A stretch of DNA of 64,000 nt from Allacma fusca (GCA_947179485.1 OX359248.1:25367378-25431377), one strand, 5' to 3'. Positions 11,974-26,078 are shown, numbered from the stretch's first letter. Notes: generated by a model not told the origin, from the letters alone. Numbers and translations are program-made.

Positions 11974-14698
11974 CAGACAGACAGAGAGGGAGATGTATCT
12001 TTAGCCAGAGAATCTTGTATGCACATGGAGGAGATGAGGAGAAAGGATGGGAATGAAGTAAGGCCTTGGAGAGGACAGAATATTAGGAGTTGTTCCAGAC
12101 AAGATATGACTTTTGAAGGGAAAGGTCCCACGTGCAGATGAGTCAAGGCTTGCATGCTTAATTGCAATTTTTCCATTTCTACGGACGTGTACCTATCCCT
12201 GTGCAGGGGATGATGTGGTAAAGAAAACGAAAGGAAAAAAAAGAATCTTCCAGGAAGTTCCGGTCTTACTTTTCTCCTCCTTGCCTATCCTCCAAAGAAG
12301 GAATGATACTCCGCAAGCATACAAAAAATCCAAGGCATATGTTCCACATAGAGTCATTTGAGAAGCCATGCATATTATAGCTAATACATTGTGCTTGTGG
12401 AAAAAAAAAATAGAGAAGCTTTGCTCCTTCCTTGTCTTGTTCGTGTAAGGAGTGGATATCCCACCTCCAAAAAAAACTCGGATGAATGATGAGGACGAAG
12501 ACTGGCTATATGGAGGGATCCTTGGCTTTTGAGAACTATGAGGGGAAAAGACATAAGAATAGAAAAATACGCAAAAAGCATTTTAAATAAAAAATATAAT
12601 AGAGAGAAAGAGAGTCCGCTGAGTTGTCTAAGACGACTATGTATGTAGGTACAGGGGACTTGAGATCCTCCAATATAGAGAGAGAGATACAAACCGGAGA
12701 GAGAGAGAGAGAAAGTAAGAGAAAGTGTGGGAGCATTAGAGACGGAGAAACTAGTACGAATGGAAGTAGTCTGTAGGGAAGATGGTGAAAACACAAAGTA
12801 AAGCTTTATCCCACGTTTCTCTCGCCGTGCACTTTTATTTCTTCCTCCTCTCTCCAACTCGCACACCCCAAAAACCCGAGCCATTTGAGAAGGAGCTGGT
12901 GAGAAGGAGTAAAGCTAACTGGAACGTGGCTTGGTCTCCAATTCTCCTCCAAGCCAAGGAAACGAGTTCTAACGTGGAAAATAGGGAAACGAGAGAAACC
13001 TGGAGGAAAATTCTCAACGAGTTTATTGTGCAACACCTTATGTGTCTACACTAGTCTTTAGTGTCCATACAGTTATTCCGAGTCTGGGACTCACAATACA
13101 AGGTGGATACATATTTACTCACCAGTACTTAGCTTTCTGGGCTGGCCCTCTATAGGAGGTATAGATATAGAAAGGGATGCAAAAGAGTATACCCAAAAGA
13201 GAGAGAGAGAGAGAGAGATAGGAAGATACCCTTTGAGATATTTGTTCCTCTCCGACTCCAGCCCAACTATCTACACGGAACTCACCCAAAGGCATGGTAT
13301 TGTATTTTGTATTGCGAGTAGTCAGTCTAAAGATTTCTCCGGGAAAAAAAATGCTAGATTGCCTGCCATTTCATCTTTCACACTACATTTTTCTTATTTT
13401 CCATGTTTTCCGGCCCTGCTCCTTTTTTTTCACCAATGGCTCAGTCCTTAAATATGTAGCTCCTTACTTTCCCGCATACAAAATAACTGATGGGATTCTT
13501 CCTACATATGGACAACCAAAAGAATGTAGAAATAAAAATACAAATCATTTTCCTTCCGTAAATGTTCCCATTTTCAATACAAACATTTCAAATACTTTCA
13601 CGTCCTTCTTTCTTTTTGTTCCCTTCCCGTCCACATACCCATGTGTAGGAGTAGATAGATATAGATACATACATAGCAGGCACTACTACACACACACACA
13701 CACACATAAAAATAGCCCGTCCTCACCCTCCGCATATAGTATCGCTCATATCAACAGGGGAAAGTGAGGCTCATTAGGAATATTGCCACTTGATGAATGT
13801 CTTTCCAAATACTAGATGTATATCCATACCCTACCCACTTAATTGTGTTAAAAGGGAGCTACAGCTTATGGGGGCCTTGTCAAAGTTATGGAATTGGTGG
13901 AGTGGCAGGAGAAAAGGGGAAAATCCCAATTCCCACCAAATTTCATAAGTGGGGCATGTTTTTTTGTAATCATAATAATGCGATCGTGGCGAGGAGAAGA
14001 AGAAGAAAAAAAAAGTGCTAAACGTGCCAATGTCGTAATGGAGAGTTGATGAAGCATCCAAAAAATGATTTGTCAGCGGGCTCATAAATTATTCAGTGGA
14101 ATTATAGATACTTCCAGGCAGACCCTCTGGATTTTAAATATGAATACTAACTATGGGGTGTATTGGAAATGAGTGGAGTCCCATATCTATAATTTACGGG
14201 TTGTGTAATAAATATTGTTTGATTTTACTAGTCATGTGCAAAAGTAACTTTTGAAACCTTGGTATAGTAAAATGAAGGAATTAATTCCAGGGAGTCATAA
14301 GGAGCCGCCCTGAGCATTTGGGCTAATTTTCTTGGGCCAGTGTGTGTTGGGAGAGGAGTATAATTTTGGGATAAGGAAATGATCAATAATAATTACATAC
14401 GCTCTAACCATTACTCTGTCTCTGTTGATTTGTAGGTGAGAAGCAGGCAGCAATGCAGTCGGGAGGGATGTCGTCCATAGTCCGTTGGAGGAGTCCGGGA
14501 GGACCTTGGGATAGAGTGGCCAAATGTGTGCTCACTATTGACAAGAGCCACTTGACTAATCTGATTATAACGGGCGTCATCCTCCTGCTCAAACATTTGT
14601 TCCCCTTTTTCCCACACTACCATGCTCCTTTCTTGTCAGCCGGCCCGGCCGCCATCACCTCATCTTCAAATGTACCAAATAGCCGTAGTAGATCCTAA
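5493..14698 (+). CDS. dpr: dpr-like Ig-domain cell-surface protein, last three coding exons
   Basis: The exons are 5493-5632, 7930-8107 and 14436-14698, with phases 1-in/0-out, 0-in/1-out and 1-in to the TAA stop. Together they give about 193 residues of protein C-terminus. The first two exons form a complete immunoglobulin domain: core Cys in NLTCIVED, Trp in HILWRH, then RGGMSLVTEK, SRLLIQKA and DSGTYMCEPINA with the second Cys. The third exon begins EKQAAMQSGG, which recalls the AMQTG stretch after Ig2 in Drosophila Dpr6/Dpr10, and ends with a hydrophobic segment (LIITGVILLL) suited to a membrane or GPI anchor. Dpr proteins bind DIP partners at synapses through their first Ig domain. That domain and the signal peptide are not visible and should lie left of the window. 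Resemblance to Dpr6/10 is from memory; which paralogue is uncertain. Confidence 0.85.
5633..7929 (+). other. dpr-like intron, 2.3 kb
   Basis: The intron runs from GTAAGT to CCAACAG. It holds AT-rich sequence, a small perfect hairpin near 6433-6451, a short TCTC/GA-rich patch around 7585-7628, and no exon that I can support. Confidence 0.8.
7930..8107 (+). CDS. dpr: dpr-like exon: second half of Ig2
   Basis: The exon lies between the acceptor CCAACAG and the donor GTATGT (8108). It encodes 59 codons plus one base, in phase 0 with the previous exon. It carries RGGMSLVTEK and the Ig F-strand motif DSGTYMC, and ends IHVLEQ. Confidence 0.87.
8108..14435 (+). other. dpr-like intron, 6.3 kb
   Basis: The intron contains several GA-rich patches (10407-10429, 10935-10950, 12680-12715, 13198-13219), the long GA tract at 11915-11969, short TG/TA runs near 9840-9870 and CA near 13688-13707. 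Open frames here overlap these simple repeats or lack protein-like composition; I accept none. Confidence 0.75.
11915..11969. repeat. (GA)n microsatellite
   Basis: This is an almost pure GA dinucleotide run of about 55 bases. The Ser/Leu-rich minus-strand frame across it is an artefact of the repeat. Confidence 0.97.
14436..14698 (+). CDS. dpr: dpr-like terminal coding exon
   Basis: The exon follows the acceptor TTGATTTGTAG. Its first bases GT complete Gly with the G from the previous exon. It encodes the juxtamembrane stretch EKQAAMQSGGMSS, then a linker, a hydrophobic stretch around LIITGVILLL, and a Ser/Asn-rich tail ending at TAA (14696-14698). A GPI anchor and a transmembrane anchor are both possible. 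Confidence 0.83.
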
Positions 14699-15480
14699 GA
14701 CATTTGTTTGCTTTCAAGGTCCCGTACTCAACCTTCAATATCTACAGATAGCTGGTTCTTACTACAAGATTTTAACTAAACGTATGTATTTATAAAAAAT
14801 ACAAGTATCTACTTTAATACTAGGACACCCTCGTAGGGAAAAAAAGAGTATCCAATTGACATTCCCAACGCTTCCAAGACTCTCAAATAAGGAATATAAA
14901 AAACACTGGAGTATAATCGAACTTATATGTTACTAACGGCAAATCATCTACTCACTGTTGACTGTCAGATGAAATGTAGTACTTTGGAAATTGATGGAGG
15001 AGCTGGAGAGCCCATGAACGTTACCTATACTTATGGGAGTTAAAATATATACTTTAAAATACTGGCGAGTGAGTCAAGTGCATATATTTAGGCATACATA
15101 ATTACATACTACATACGTCATTACATATATCTAAACTTTATGGTATTTATCAACGTTAGATAATAACAACACGTCGTATTGATGGTGAGATTGTTTGAAA
15201 TTGTATTACGTACTAAGTGTACCAGTATCTATCTATATATATATCTAAATACAAGAAATACAAGTCTATGTATTTACGCATATAAATAATTCCATAGATA
15301 CTCAATTGTAAGGATACAATCTATATACACCCAACAAGATGAAGATTAGGTGAACTGTACATTTTAATGGGATAAGTGATACTAATGATACTAATATACT
15401 GTAGACATTTAACTATAATGATTATTTATGTAAAAAATAAAAACTTCCGTTGTAAAAATTACTAATTATGTCAAAATAAA
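14699..15480 (+). other. Probable 3' UTR of the dpr-like gene
   Basis: AT-rich sequence follows the stop codon. AATAAA signals are at 15436-15441 and 15475-15480, and another lies near 15870. Which one is used cannot be told from sequence. Confidence 0.5.
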
Positions 15481-16810
15481 CCACAAGAAAGGTAAACAAT
15501 CAGAATGAGTGAGTTTTTACGGACGAACTTTTCAAAATTCATTTTGACATTGAATTGATGATGAGTGTTGAGAATTTAGGACGCTTGTGTATCTATATAT
15601 TTCAAATGCAGTAATTATGGTTCAATTGAGGAGAGGAGAGGAGTTGAGTCAAATAGATTCACAAATGACTTGGATGGTAATAATTACATTTGTAGTTATA
15701 CTCTGGTTTCAGACAAATTATTAAATAGAACAGCTATTAATATGAGATTTAGGTTGAAGGTTGAATGTATCTATAGACTTGGGTATTAATATTAAATGAT
15801 TTAATGTATCTATTGTATATAATTATATATGTACATGGTGAATTGTACTAACTTTAAATTTAGAAAGAATAAAATGTATTTCAGACCAGATCTTTGGAAG
15901 TTTTGAGGCATATTTCCTCCTCCGTCAGCTTTCACCCTCTGCCTTTTGAAGATCATGGAAGAGCAGAGTCATAAACATAGTTATAGACCTCCACACAGCG
16001 TCACAGCTCAATACAATTTGGGTGGTTCAGTTGACTGCACTCAGGATCATATGAATGTGCATGGGGGGAATGTTCATATTATGTACATATGTAGGTTTCG
16101 GCACGTAATGCCTTTACATATAAATGCACTGCATGTGCTTAGATGATAATCCCTTTTAAAACTTGCGAATGCAGGGTCTTTCAGTCTCAAGTCAGGAGGG
16201 GAGGCGTAATGGGGCTTTAGCATACGGTTTAAACAAGATGAAAGCGACGCGTCCCCTGCAATAAAGCTCAATGTATGATTTGATTTTCTCTTTCCGTCCT
16301 CACCCTTCATGCAATATGTCCCTTCCGAAATCACGCTCAACATTCTGAATATCTCAGATGGCGGGTGATAAGGCCGGACATTCCATGACTCAAAGGAGAG
16401 GGAGCGGGAGAGTGAGTGAGAGAGAGAGAAAGAGAGAGAGAGAGAGAAAATGGCCTGTCATTTGTATATGGATGAGTTTCTGTATCCTTTGAGGAGCAGG
16501 GAGGAGGCAGGTCAAGCGTGACAGTTGTTAAAGTGAAAAAATCTGCATCGACAATATTTCTTCACACAAGGCAGGCACAGGCTTTTGAGGAGCTGGAGCC
16601 CGGTGCTGAACTGACTCAGTCCAGAATTCTGACCTTATGGACCCCGTCTTCCTCCCATATAGTTCGGGGATTTTCTAAGGAAATTGCCAACTTCCTTCTA
16701 GGATGACAGAATCAATTGCTTCAAGAGAATCAACTTTCCCGTAAAGCCTGGATTGTTATAGACTTTATCTCAAGGAGGCTCGCCTCAGAGAGCTAAGGTA
16801 CTTTCTCCCG

Positions 16811-16811
<1 letters not shown>

Positions 16812-16842
<31 letters not shown>
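16812..16842. repeat. CT/TTTC simple repeat
   Basis: A CT dinucleotide run passes into TTTC tetranucleotide units. Confidence 0.9.
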
Positions 16843-18385
16843 ATAAATAAAGACGCTTACGTACATATACGTAAGAATGTATTTTAAGGCTCTTACTAAT
16901 ATGTACGTCCTTCCTGGATATGTATCTACTTACGTGCATAGTCTCCGTACATACGCCGGGCTCTGTAAATAGTAATAGCCGCGAATATAAATAACACTTG
17001 CATAAAAATATTGTGGGCATAAAACTGAGACGTATATCTATACATACCTCCATATACAAAAATATTATAGGGACATGCATTTAAGAGTAAGCACATCCAC
17101 AGGAAAACAGTTACTCCCAATTGCCATTATGAGAATGGCACAGACATAATATGCAACCTGAAATGTTCGCTTCCTTCAAGAAAAGTTAAAATACTTTTAC
17201 GCATTTTTAAGTCCCAATCCCAAAGCCTATGTGACGGCCAGCGGGGACTCGACTCCACGTTAACGCTATTCAGAAAATATGTACATACATGCATACATAC
17301 GGAAACAACCATAAATGTAATGCACACATGTCCTTTTACCTGTGCATAACAAGAGACCGTTTAAATCGCCGGATCAGTAGCTGGGACGGGAACAAAATGG
17401 GAATTACCGGAGTTAAAAGTTACAACCGCACTTGTATGTCAGATATGACTTACATACGGTATATATGTAATTACGTACATAGTGCTGCTTAAACAAATAT
17501 GAAAAACATGCACAAATGCTATATATAATTACAGATAGGTATGTATAGATACATATGTACCCAACTGGGAATTTACATTCGACCTTTACATAAACACACA
17601 AGAAATGGATCTCTCACTAAACTACCGTAGATATAACTATAACTACAAATACACCGTAACAAAACATTCTATGAGTCTAAAGACATTGAGGTTAAATGAA
17701 ATGTTGTGCGTACATACATACGTCCGCCCCTATATGTACAGTCAACGTCCGGAAAATTGAGGATTGAAATTGTACTAAAGTTTTATAGAAGCGTACAGAA
17801 TCGGGAGTGAGTTTCCATCCATCATAACGATGAAATGCTTTCCTCACACGCATCCAAACCAAGAAAGGCATTTCCGTCCTATTTTATTTCAGTATTATAT
17901 ATATATATATATTATATATAGTATATATATTACCAGGATTTTGCCCATATTCCCTCGGATTTCTATTTCCCTATAAAGTTCCCCCTTATGAAATCCTACT
18001 ACACACATACGTATGTACATACATGTGTATGAACCACATACCGGCACACATCTTCCACACGCACTGGCACGACCCAGTCCGAGTTTCTATTAAGAAGTAA
18101 TGATTTGAGATTGAGACAAATTTCACATTGGATTTCATTTATGAAATCCTTTACATTTAGATTCCCTCCACAAGACCCCAACCACACATGATCTACGGTT
18201 AATGTTATATCTCATGGAGTAATGTGTGTCAAAGTGTAATTCAATGGGAATGGGATGGTGATAAGTATATACATGTAGGAGACACACAATTGTATCCATT
18301 ACACCTATCCTATAGATATTGAAAGAGACCTGGAGTATTTTACAATTGAATGTATTCTACTACTTCCATTGAGGCCATTCATATC

Positions 18386-18410
18386 CCATTCCATCGACGG
18401 GATGGAATGG
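18386..18410. repeat. Perfect 10-bp hairpin
   Basis: The arms CCATTCCATC and GATGGAATGG are exact reverse complements separated by GACGG. A shorter version of the same hairpin lies at 51877-51895. Confidence 0.8.
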
Positions 18411-21360
18411 TCTATGAAAGGCTTCAAAGGATACATCAATACACCATTGGTTTCAATGGGAATGGAACTACTTTCAAAATGACAGCAGTTTTAGTGTATT
18501 TCCCATCCTATGTAGGTACGATGGGGTCAATGGATAAAAAAAATTAAATTTGGAGACATTCTCAAGTAAATCAATGGAGTTCCTAGCGTCTCATCAGGAT
18601 AGCAAACTTGAACCATTCTGTCCTATCAAAATGCAAACACTCCAGGGAATTAATGTTTTTGCATTTGTGTACTCACACAGACTCACCCTACATAGTACTG
18701 TATAACAATCCCTGAGACACTCAGAGAGTTGCACTACCAACAAAACACTGCAGTATTTTGATATGGCTCCGATGAAAATAGAATCTTAATTTTTATCAAT
18801 TTCACTTAAACAGATAAGACTGGGGAGGAACGCTCATCTGCTTGCTTTTGAGACCTTCCCGTATTATCTTAAATAGCAATCTGTACCCTTGGAGTTTTTC
18901 TCAGCTCTAGAATACATAATTATTCCCGTCACATTTTTACAAGCGTTGCATGGGAAGTAGCATTTAGAGTTTAGTATTTACAAGTTGGCATCCGGGGGGA
19001 TCTATTTATGTACATACATCTACATATATCTACAGGTAATTGCTAAAATAAGTTTAATAGGAAATGCTGTAGCAATATACATCTCTCTCTGTCCTTCCAT
19101 ATTAGGGATTTCGAGAGTCTAAGCTATGACTCTATGTGGACGTGCATATGTTGGGGAGTGAGGGGGGGGTACAAATTGTAAGGGGAAATTTGCGAAAGAA
19201 GGTGATATTGAGGACGGTATCGTTGGGTCCGAATTTCTCCCAAGGACTCCCTATCCTTGTCCAATATCTCCTAATGCCTTGTATGCCCACTATATATTCA
19301 TGTGCTTAAAGAAGACAGCATTATCGGGAGCCATTAGCTCTAACTTGCATTTAAGTACAATGGCCATGTATGTATCTATGTATGTAGGGTTGGGGCCCAA
19401 TATAATAATACATATTGGAAATGGAGAGACACATGGAAGACACGCCGAAGACTAAACTTCTTGCCTTCTTGGATGAGGGGGACTTGTATTGTGTGAGATG
19501 AGAAATCAAAGGCAACGGCACGGCAGCCGCCGCACTCCCTCTCTCACACATGGCACATTGGAATCGAACGTGTGATGAGCCCCAGCCAGGAGGATGACAA
19601 TGGAGGTATGCAAATCAACGGGAGCGTACACGTAAAGCAGATAAATGGATGAATTCTCTCAACCATTGTCATCCTCAAGTACTCCACTATATAGTCAATT
19701 GTTGGAGGGAATAACTGGAAGCGATTCAAGGAAATTTAAACCCCATTACTTTCCTGCTGTTTGTAGTCCTTGTGTGAGGATGTACATATGTACATACCCT
19801 ATGTATGTATGTATCCATGTATACTCGTAGGTATGGATACGTGAGGTACACTGTAAAAAAAAGGACGTGCATGCATATAGACAAACCGTATAGGGAAAAG
19901 TGTATGTAATGGATATGAAGTCCCATATAACTTTTTTTTTTTAAACCTCCGCAGCAGAAGAAGCTTTTGACAGAGAAAAGTTTACTCAGAAACCGTCGGC
20001 TGAATGAGTGCGATTTCACTCTTGTACAGTCAAGCCTACAAGTCAAACGTACAGACAGGAAATTGCAATACAAGTATGTACATAAATGCTTAATCGTACA
20101 GTTCCTCCTATGTGGATATCATATGGTAATGGACACTATAAGGAAAGTATATGGGCACGTGCAAGGGAACCTTACAGTAGGACCATGGTTGGGGAAAACT
20201 GTAGTTGGAATAGCATTTAGTGTGAAATTTTTCCCTTTCCCTTCACATTTTTCCTCACCCTAATACCGACAGCGGAATTTCAGAGTTTGGGCTCCGTCGT
20301 CTCTTTGGGAAGACGAGAAAGTATAGGGGAAAGAGTAGAAAAGATTTTTTTGAGAAAGAGAGAACCTTGTTATTGGCCTTTGGAAATATTTGGCTGTTAG
20401 GTCTCGCTCTAAGTACTGCTATATACGACCGAGTCACAAAATTTATTAGATAGATATGGGTTAGAGGTCTTTTTGTGGGGGGAGATCAATAATTGAAAAG
20501 AAGGACTTCACATGGGAACACATACTCCTTGCACTATAGGGTTCCTTTTCCTCGACTTTCTCTTTGGTCTTCCTTTTCAGACAGTACCATGTGAAATGTG
20601 AGATTTCATGGTTCTTAATCTGTTCCTAAGCACGGACTGTACCTCTCCGGACTTAAATTTTGTTTTCACAGAGAAAGTAGGTACTAATGTAGGGTTGTTG
20701 CTGATTCTCGAGGTATACGGTAACTGGACTGCTGTATAAACCACTGGTGAAAGTAATTACATCCGACAGAACTTGAACAGAATTCTTTTACCCGGAATTA
20801 TCTTTTCTATCGATTATAAGGACAGGGGCCCTTGAAACTGGACACATTTAAATGCCTCCGGTCCTTAGATTTAAAAATTCGAATGTAGTAATAAAAAATA
20901 AAAAAAAAAAAAAAATTATTTCCTTCCCTAAAAACCTTCTTTTCTTGGAGGGTCTGTCAAGTCAAGCAGCTCTTGGTACTAATGAATAGTAGGATTACAT
21001 TTCGCATCAGATATTCGCCATACTTTTATTTTTTGAATGAAGAATACGACTAACATATCTGGATTCAAATGGAGGTTTTACGGTCCATGTTTGCTGAAGA
21101 AATCTAGCTATAGATATATAGATATATCTACAGATACATGAGAAATCCGATTCTCAGCTCGGAGAGATAAAATCGGAAGATAGCTTCTAAAAAAAACTTG
21201 ATACTGTTTTTACTCTTCATGCTGAACGCACTTTAGAGCGTATACGCAGTGCATGCTATTTTTTATGTATGAATTCGAGGGAACATTCAGAGAAAAATTA
21301 TAAAACCCTTCCTCTCTTGAGTCTCTGGTTTGCATGAATTTCTTATGAAAGAAGATATTC

Positions 21361-21388
21361 GGGGGGTGGGGGGGGGGAAGAGGGGGGG
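21361..21388 (+). repeat. G-run cluster
   Basis: Three long G runs, split by one T and by an AAGA-like spacer, stand out in an AT-rich region. Such a tract could form a quadruplex. Confidence 0.75.
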
Positions 21389-23822
21389 ATAAGGAACTAC
21401 TACTGCGGCCAGTACCATTACAGATGCTGGACTCTGTTCAAAAGGGAGAGTTTCATAAAAAAATATTAAATTTGCCGATGTGTTGTTCGAAGTTGGAGCC
21501 TCAGCGACGGGGGCAGTTCGGAGGGCCATGATCATTAGGTTGTAGACGACTACAAGATGTTGGGACGTGGGGCGAACTTCCATTTTTTCCTAATATTACA
21601 GATATAATAGGGAGTACTGGAACTACACAGGAAGTACGAGTGTAATTGGGAGAAACGCCTGGGCTGTGTGGGAAGTTGGAGGAAAATTATTGCAAATTGT
21701 AAATTGTGCGTGCGTGTTATTGTTGGGACGTGTGTCCGCCTTGGTTGTTGTTCTAACGTAATGCTGGAGTCACTGGAGCGTTGGATGGTGGATGCATTGC
21801 AGGGGAATCCTTTGGAATTTATTTTTGACGGTGGTAGTTATTATCATTGGTGTATCTCCCGAAAGTACAATGACATTTCCGATCTGGATGTGTGATCGCT
21901 ACCAAAATGTAAACGCCATCTATTAACATTATGTTAAGAACTATTGGGGCACTTGGCGCGGAATTCGTAAAGAAGCGCTTTGGGTTTTGATGAGATATAC
22001 ATATATATACATATGTAGCTTCAGCTATAATATCCTTTCCAAGCCCTGAGTAGATACAACAATACATGTTCAATCGAGGGTACAAATATTGACGGTGGTA
22101 GATCCAACATGAGTGCCCTATCTCCACCAGGATCGTTACATGTAAGTTGGAAGTGAGAAAAAAAATCAATGCCAGGAGATAGGAACCATGTAAAAGGTTG
22201 TACATAGCAATCTTTGAAAATGACTGTTTATCGATGTCACGCAATCCCTTAACGGCCCAGCGTTGTCATTCCCAACAAGTCCGTACATACCCAGTTGAGC
22301 ATATTGAACCTGATTCCAGTTATCTCTTCAGCTCCAATTCTTGTTCTGGGACGATGGACAAGAACAAAATCCTTTGGTGTACATACCTTGGGACTTTCCC
22401 TGGGAAAAGCATTCGAAATTGTAGTGGCAGAGAGTTCCTCCAAAAATATGCCTTCCCTTATACCCTCACACTTATGTACATACATAGCCTCTCCATACGC
22501 TCTCCTCGTATATGATTTTTCGAAATGACTAGATACACATGTTGACATGGGAGTTGGTCCGTGAGAGGTGGAATTTTTTCTGACCTTGTATTTACGATGG
22601 TATCTTAGGAGAGCAAATTTCCTATATAATTTATATTGTATTGTACCGAACCATTTGTAAACAGCCCTCAAACTGAAATATTACTCATGAGCTATGGTCA
22701 AAAAGGCTGGGGGAAGGTATCGCTGGTATTGCTGCGACTCCAACTTTTTGGAACTCCCGTAGTAAATATGGGCACACATACACAGGCAGATGCTGACCCG
22801 CATATCTATACATACGTACTTACACACGCGGCCATCATATATGTATTTTTTTGAAATGGAATTTGTGGAAAGGAACTCACCATGTGCTCGGATGTGAGGC
22901 ACTTTGAGGCAAGCTGTGCAAAGCGGTTTCACCATCCCAATGATTTTGGTTTATGCTTGAGTCCACACTCACCAATGGTGTACGTGCCACACAAATTATT
23001 GCACGCCTTCCTACTTGACGCAATTACACGTGCTATTTGTGTCAACTAGGTCTCTCCTCCCTGTACGATAGCCCTCTTATTTTATACGGAATGATCACTC
23101 CACGGAAACATTTTTCCTACATGTATAAACATAGATATCTTTTTCCAGATAGACTCAAACTGGATGCAGTCTATGCACAGTAGTCCTAATGAATATATTC
23201 CTCAAATGCGTGTATCTCCGTACGTACGTAATTACGTATATACACTTCCTCATTTAGACAGATAGACACACTCCCAGCGGTGTCCCAGAGCGCTCAACTG
23301 GAAGTAACCTGGTAATGTGAGAGTGTAAACTATCCCTTGCATTTATGTGGTGTGAAAACTTGGGAGAAATTACCTCCAATTATTACAATGTGCTCTGTAT
23401 CTGTCTCTACATAAAACCTCTGTAGTTTACTAGTTTACATGCACACAGTGAACTGTCTCTATTATGAATGTGCATGGGATTACAAAGTGTCTCTGAGTTT
23501 AGGGCCCAAATATACATGCACTCGTTTATGCAAGCACCGGCAGACCTTTGGGGCTGGAGGGAAAGTAGGTTAGGAGTGAACTTCTAAATGAAGAGGAGGG
23601 AAAGACGGATAAATTAACGACGACGACTACGAGGAGAAATTTACTTGATAACTTTATTATTAAGTGGAACTTGTATAGTTTGGCTTATTCGGGTAAAACC
23701 TTCATAATCTTTGAACTCGGCGTGCTTAAAAGGCGCTGGGCAGTTGGCTTTCTGCTCTGAGAGAAAGGATCTACTTTTGCTGTAGAGATATATAATTATG
23801 TAGGCCCCACTCGTGCTTGATA

Positions 23823-23912
23823 TGTAAGTTTAGACTCCACTTCTGTAGGTAATGTAAGTTAGGCTTGACTTCTGTAGGTAATGTAAAGTTTAGGCTCCAC
23901 TTCTGTATGTAA
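23823..23912 (+). repeat. Three-copy ~30-base tandem repeat
   Basis: Units at 23823-23852, 23853-23881 and 23882-23912 follow the pattern TGTAAGTTTAGGCTCCACTT then CTGTAGGTAA, with one to three changes each. A degenerate fourth unit may precede them near 23800. Confidence 0.85.
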
Positions 23913-24006
23913 TGTCACTTCAGGTAAAGTGCATGCTGGAGCCTATATTTTTTGTCAAGTGTGCCCAGGAATGTGGTAATTTTGCATAACTCTGCCCCAG
24001 CAATCA

Positions 24007-24008
<2 letters not shown>

Positions 24009-24053
<45 letters not shown>
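24009..24053. repeat. (TG)n microsatellite
   Basis: A pure TG run of about 45 bases. Confidence 0.97.
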
Positions 24054-24054
<1 letters not shown>

Positions 24055-26078
24055 TAGTTCCACTCTTAGAAGAATATTACGGAATCAAATTGCTTTCAGG
24101 CTCCCAGTAAATACTACATGATACACACCGGACCGGTGACTATGTTCTAGGAAGTTTTTGCTACTAGGACATTTACATACACTAGAAAAAGTTTGTCGTT
24201 TGGAAATTTTCTTCAGTTCTTCCCTTCCACACTTGCATATGTATGTATCTGTGTGTTACGTAGGTCTCCCCTGCTGCCTCTCCGCAGCAGGTCGTCCTAT
24301 CCCACAAGTAAATAGGCAATTGAGTATGAATAATAAATGGGGACTGTACACGAGAGAAAGTGTGAACTTGTGCATTCTTATAGACTAATAGGTAAAGCTA
24401 CTTGAGTGTAATAACTTTCCAGTCACTTTACATAAAGGCCAATTATGTGTATCGCCCAACGAGCTTTTCACTTTATCGCTTTTTCCATGAAAAACACACT
24501 CCTTCCCTGTTTTTCTCCATTTCCCCCCAAAAACCTTCCCTTTGCTCTGGGTAATAGTGCCAACGTCAAACATTTGAATAGCCTAATTATGCTTGAGCAT
24601 TACACACACACACTCATATGACATACTAGCCTTTAGTATCAATGAGATATACCTACAAAATATAAATATACATGGTTCATTTCCTCCCCGACCGTTGTCC
24701 AAATAAAATATACATATATTTACAGGTTTGTAGCTATAAATGCTCCAAGAATCGCATTGTTAGGGGCAGTAATAAAACGTGCAGGAGCAACACACCGTAC
24801 TCACAATAAATATGCATCACTAAATTCATATATAATTACAGACCCCGTCATATGTACGGCTTTATAGAGGAACTGTCACGGCAATAGTAGGAGGGAAGTC
24901 CTGGTAAAATTACCCAAAACTGGGAAGCAGGACTCGACTATAGTGGAGTTGCCCATAATTGAGTTATTGATAGTGAGCAGTTGTTGATACAGCGTGAGGG
25001 TAATTAACACTATGTTCCCTGTGTAATGGCACATTGATCCTTTGCATTTTAATGTAGTCCGCTCCTGAATGCTAAGCAACTGTAACACAACCTCTCCCCA
25101 CTAGTTTCCCAATTTAAACGACAGGGGAACGAGGTCACTGGAGCTGTAATTAGTCTGTAATGTCTCCCAATAAGATACTTTCCATGTTTTTCCTTCCAAA
25201 TCTTAAATGCCTCTGAGTAATTACTGGTATTATTGCTGAGAAACTGAGTGAGGTTTGAAATAAACTGGTTTTTAATTTGCACCCCTTAGAGCATGGACTT
25301 TTCAAGCAATATTTTAGGTTTCATGTTTGCCAAAAGGTCACAAATAAAAATAGTTTCTTAGCCATAAAGTGTTTTACCAATGTGTTACTTAAATATTTAG
25401 CACTAAATTATTATTTTCCTTAAAATAATACTCCTTTAGCCTGTTCTGTGTCAGGAAGTTCCTTCCTGGAGAAGCTCTCTGGGATCAAAGGACACGAGAG
25501 AACAATAAATCGGATAAGAGAATATCAAGCCAAGTGGGTTATATATCTATACATAATGTAAAGTAGTAGTCTAAAAGCTTGATCCTGAAAATCAATCATG
25601 AAGAAGCCTTGAATTTCATTTGTGTATCTACGTCAACTGTTACGTACAAGGTGGCTTTGTTACTTGGTGAGAGATCTGACTGAGAAGTTCAAACGCTTGG
25701 AGACTACTCCTGTCAGTGTTGTCGGCTCATTTGAATAATTATTATAGGTTTTACCCTATGCTTTCATCATGTGTACAATAGTTAGACTATAGTTGGGATA
25801 GCTGGAACTACAAGAACTATTTAATAGCTCTGTACATTTTACATTTGACTACGAAACAATTCTGGTTGCGGTGGCGGGTGAATGAATCCCAACGGTTTGA
25901 GAAACAATAGTTTGGAGGAATATTTTTCCAGTCGGGTTTAGAAGTTGTTGTTTTTCATGGGGGGGAAAGAATGCTGAAAGGGAGAGAGAAAAGCGGTGGT
26001 GGTTGGAGCGCGGTGAGGTAATAAGAATTCCATTTATTACTCAAATTAATCCGTAAATGGGTTTGTGCACAAGGTTTT

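Noticed and set aside
11787-12884. Minus-strand frames of 129 and 167 codons
   Set aside because: Their Ser/Leu runs come from GA/CT repeats; no domain or splice support.
22198-22671. Overlapping frames of 77-140 codons on both strands
   Set aside because: Three frames are open over the same bases and none shows a motif, signal peptide or splice context.
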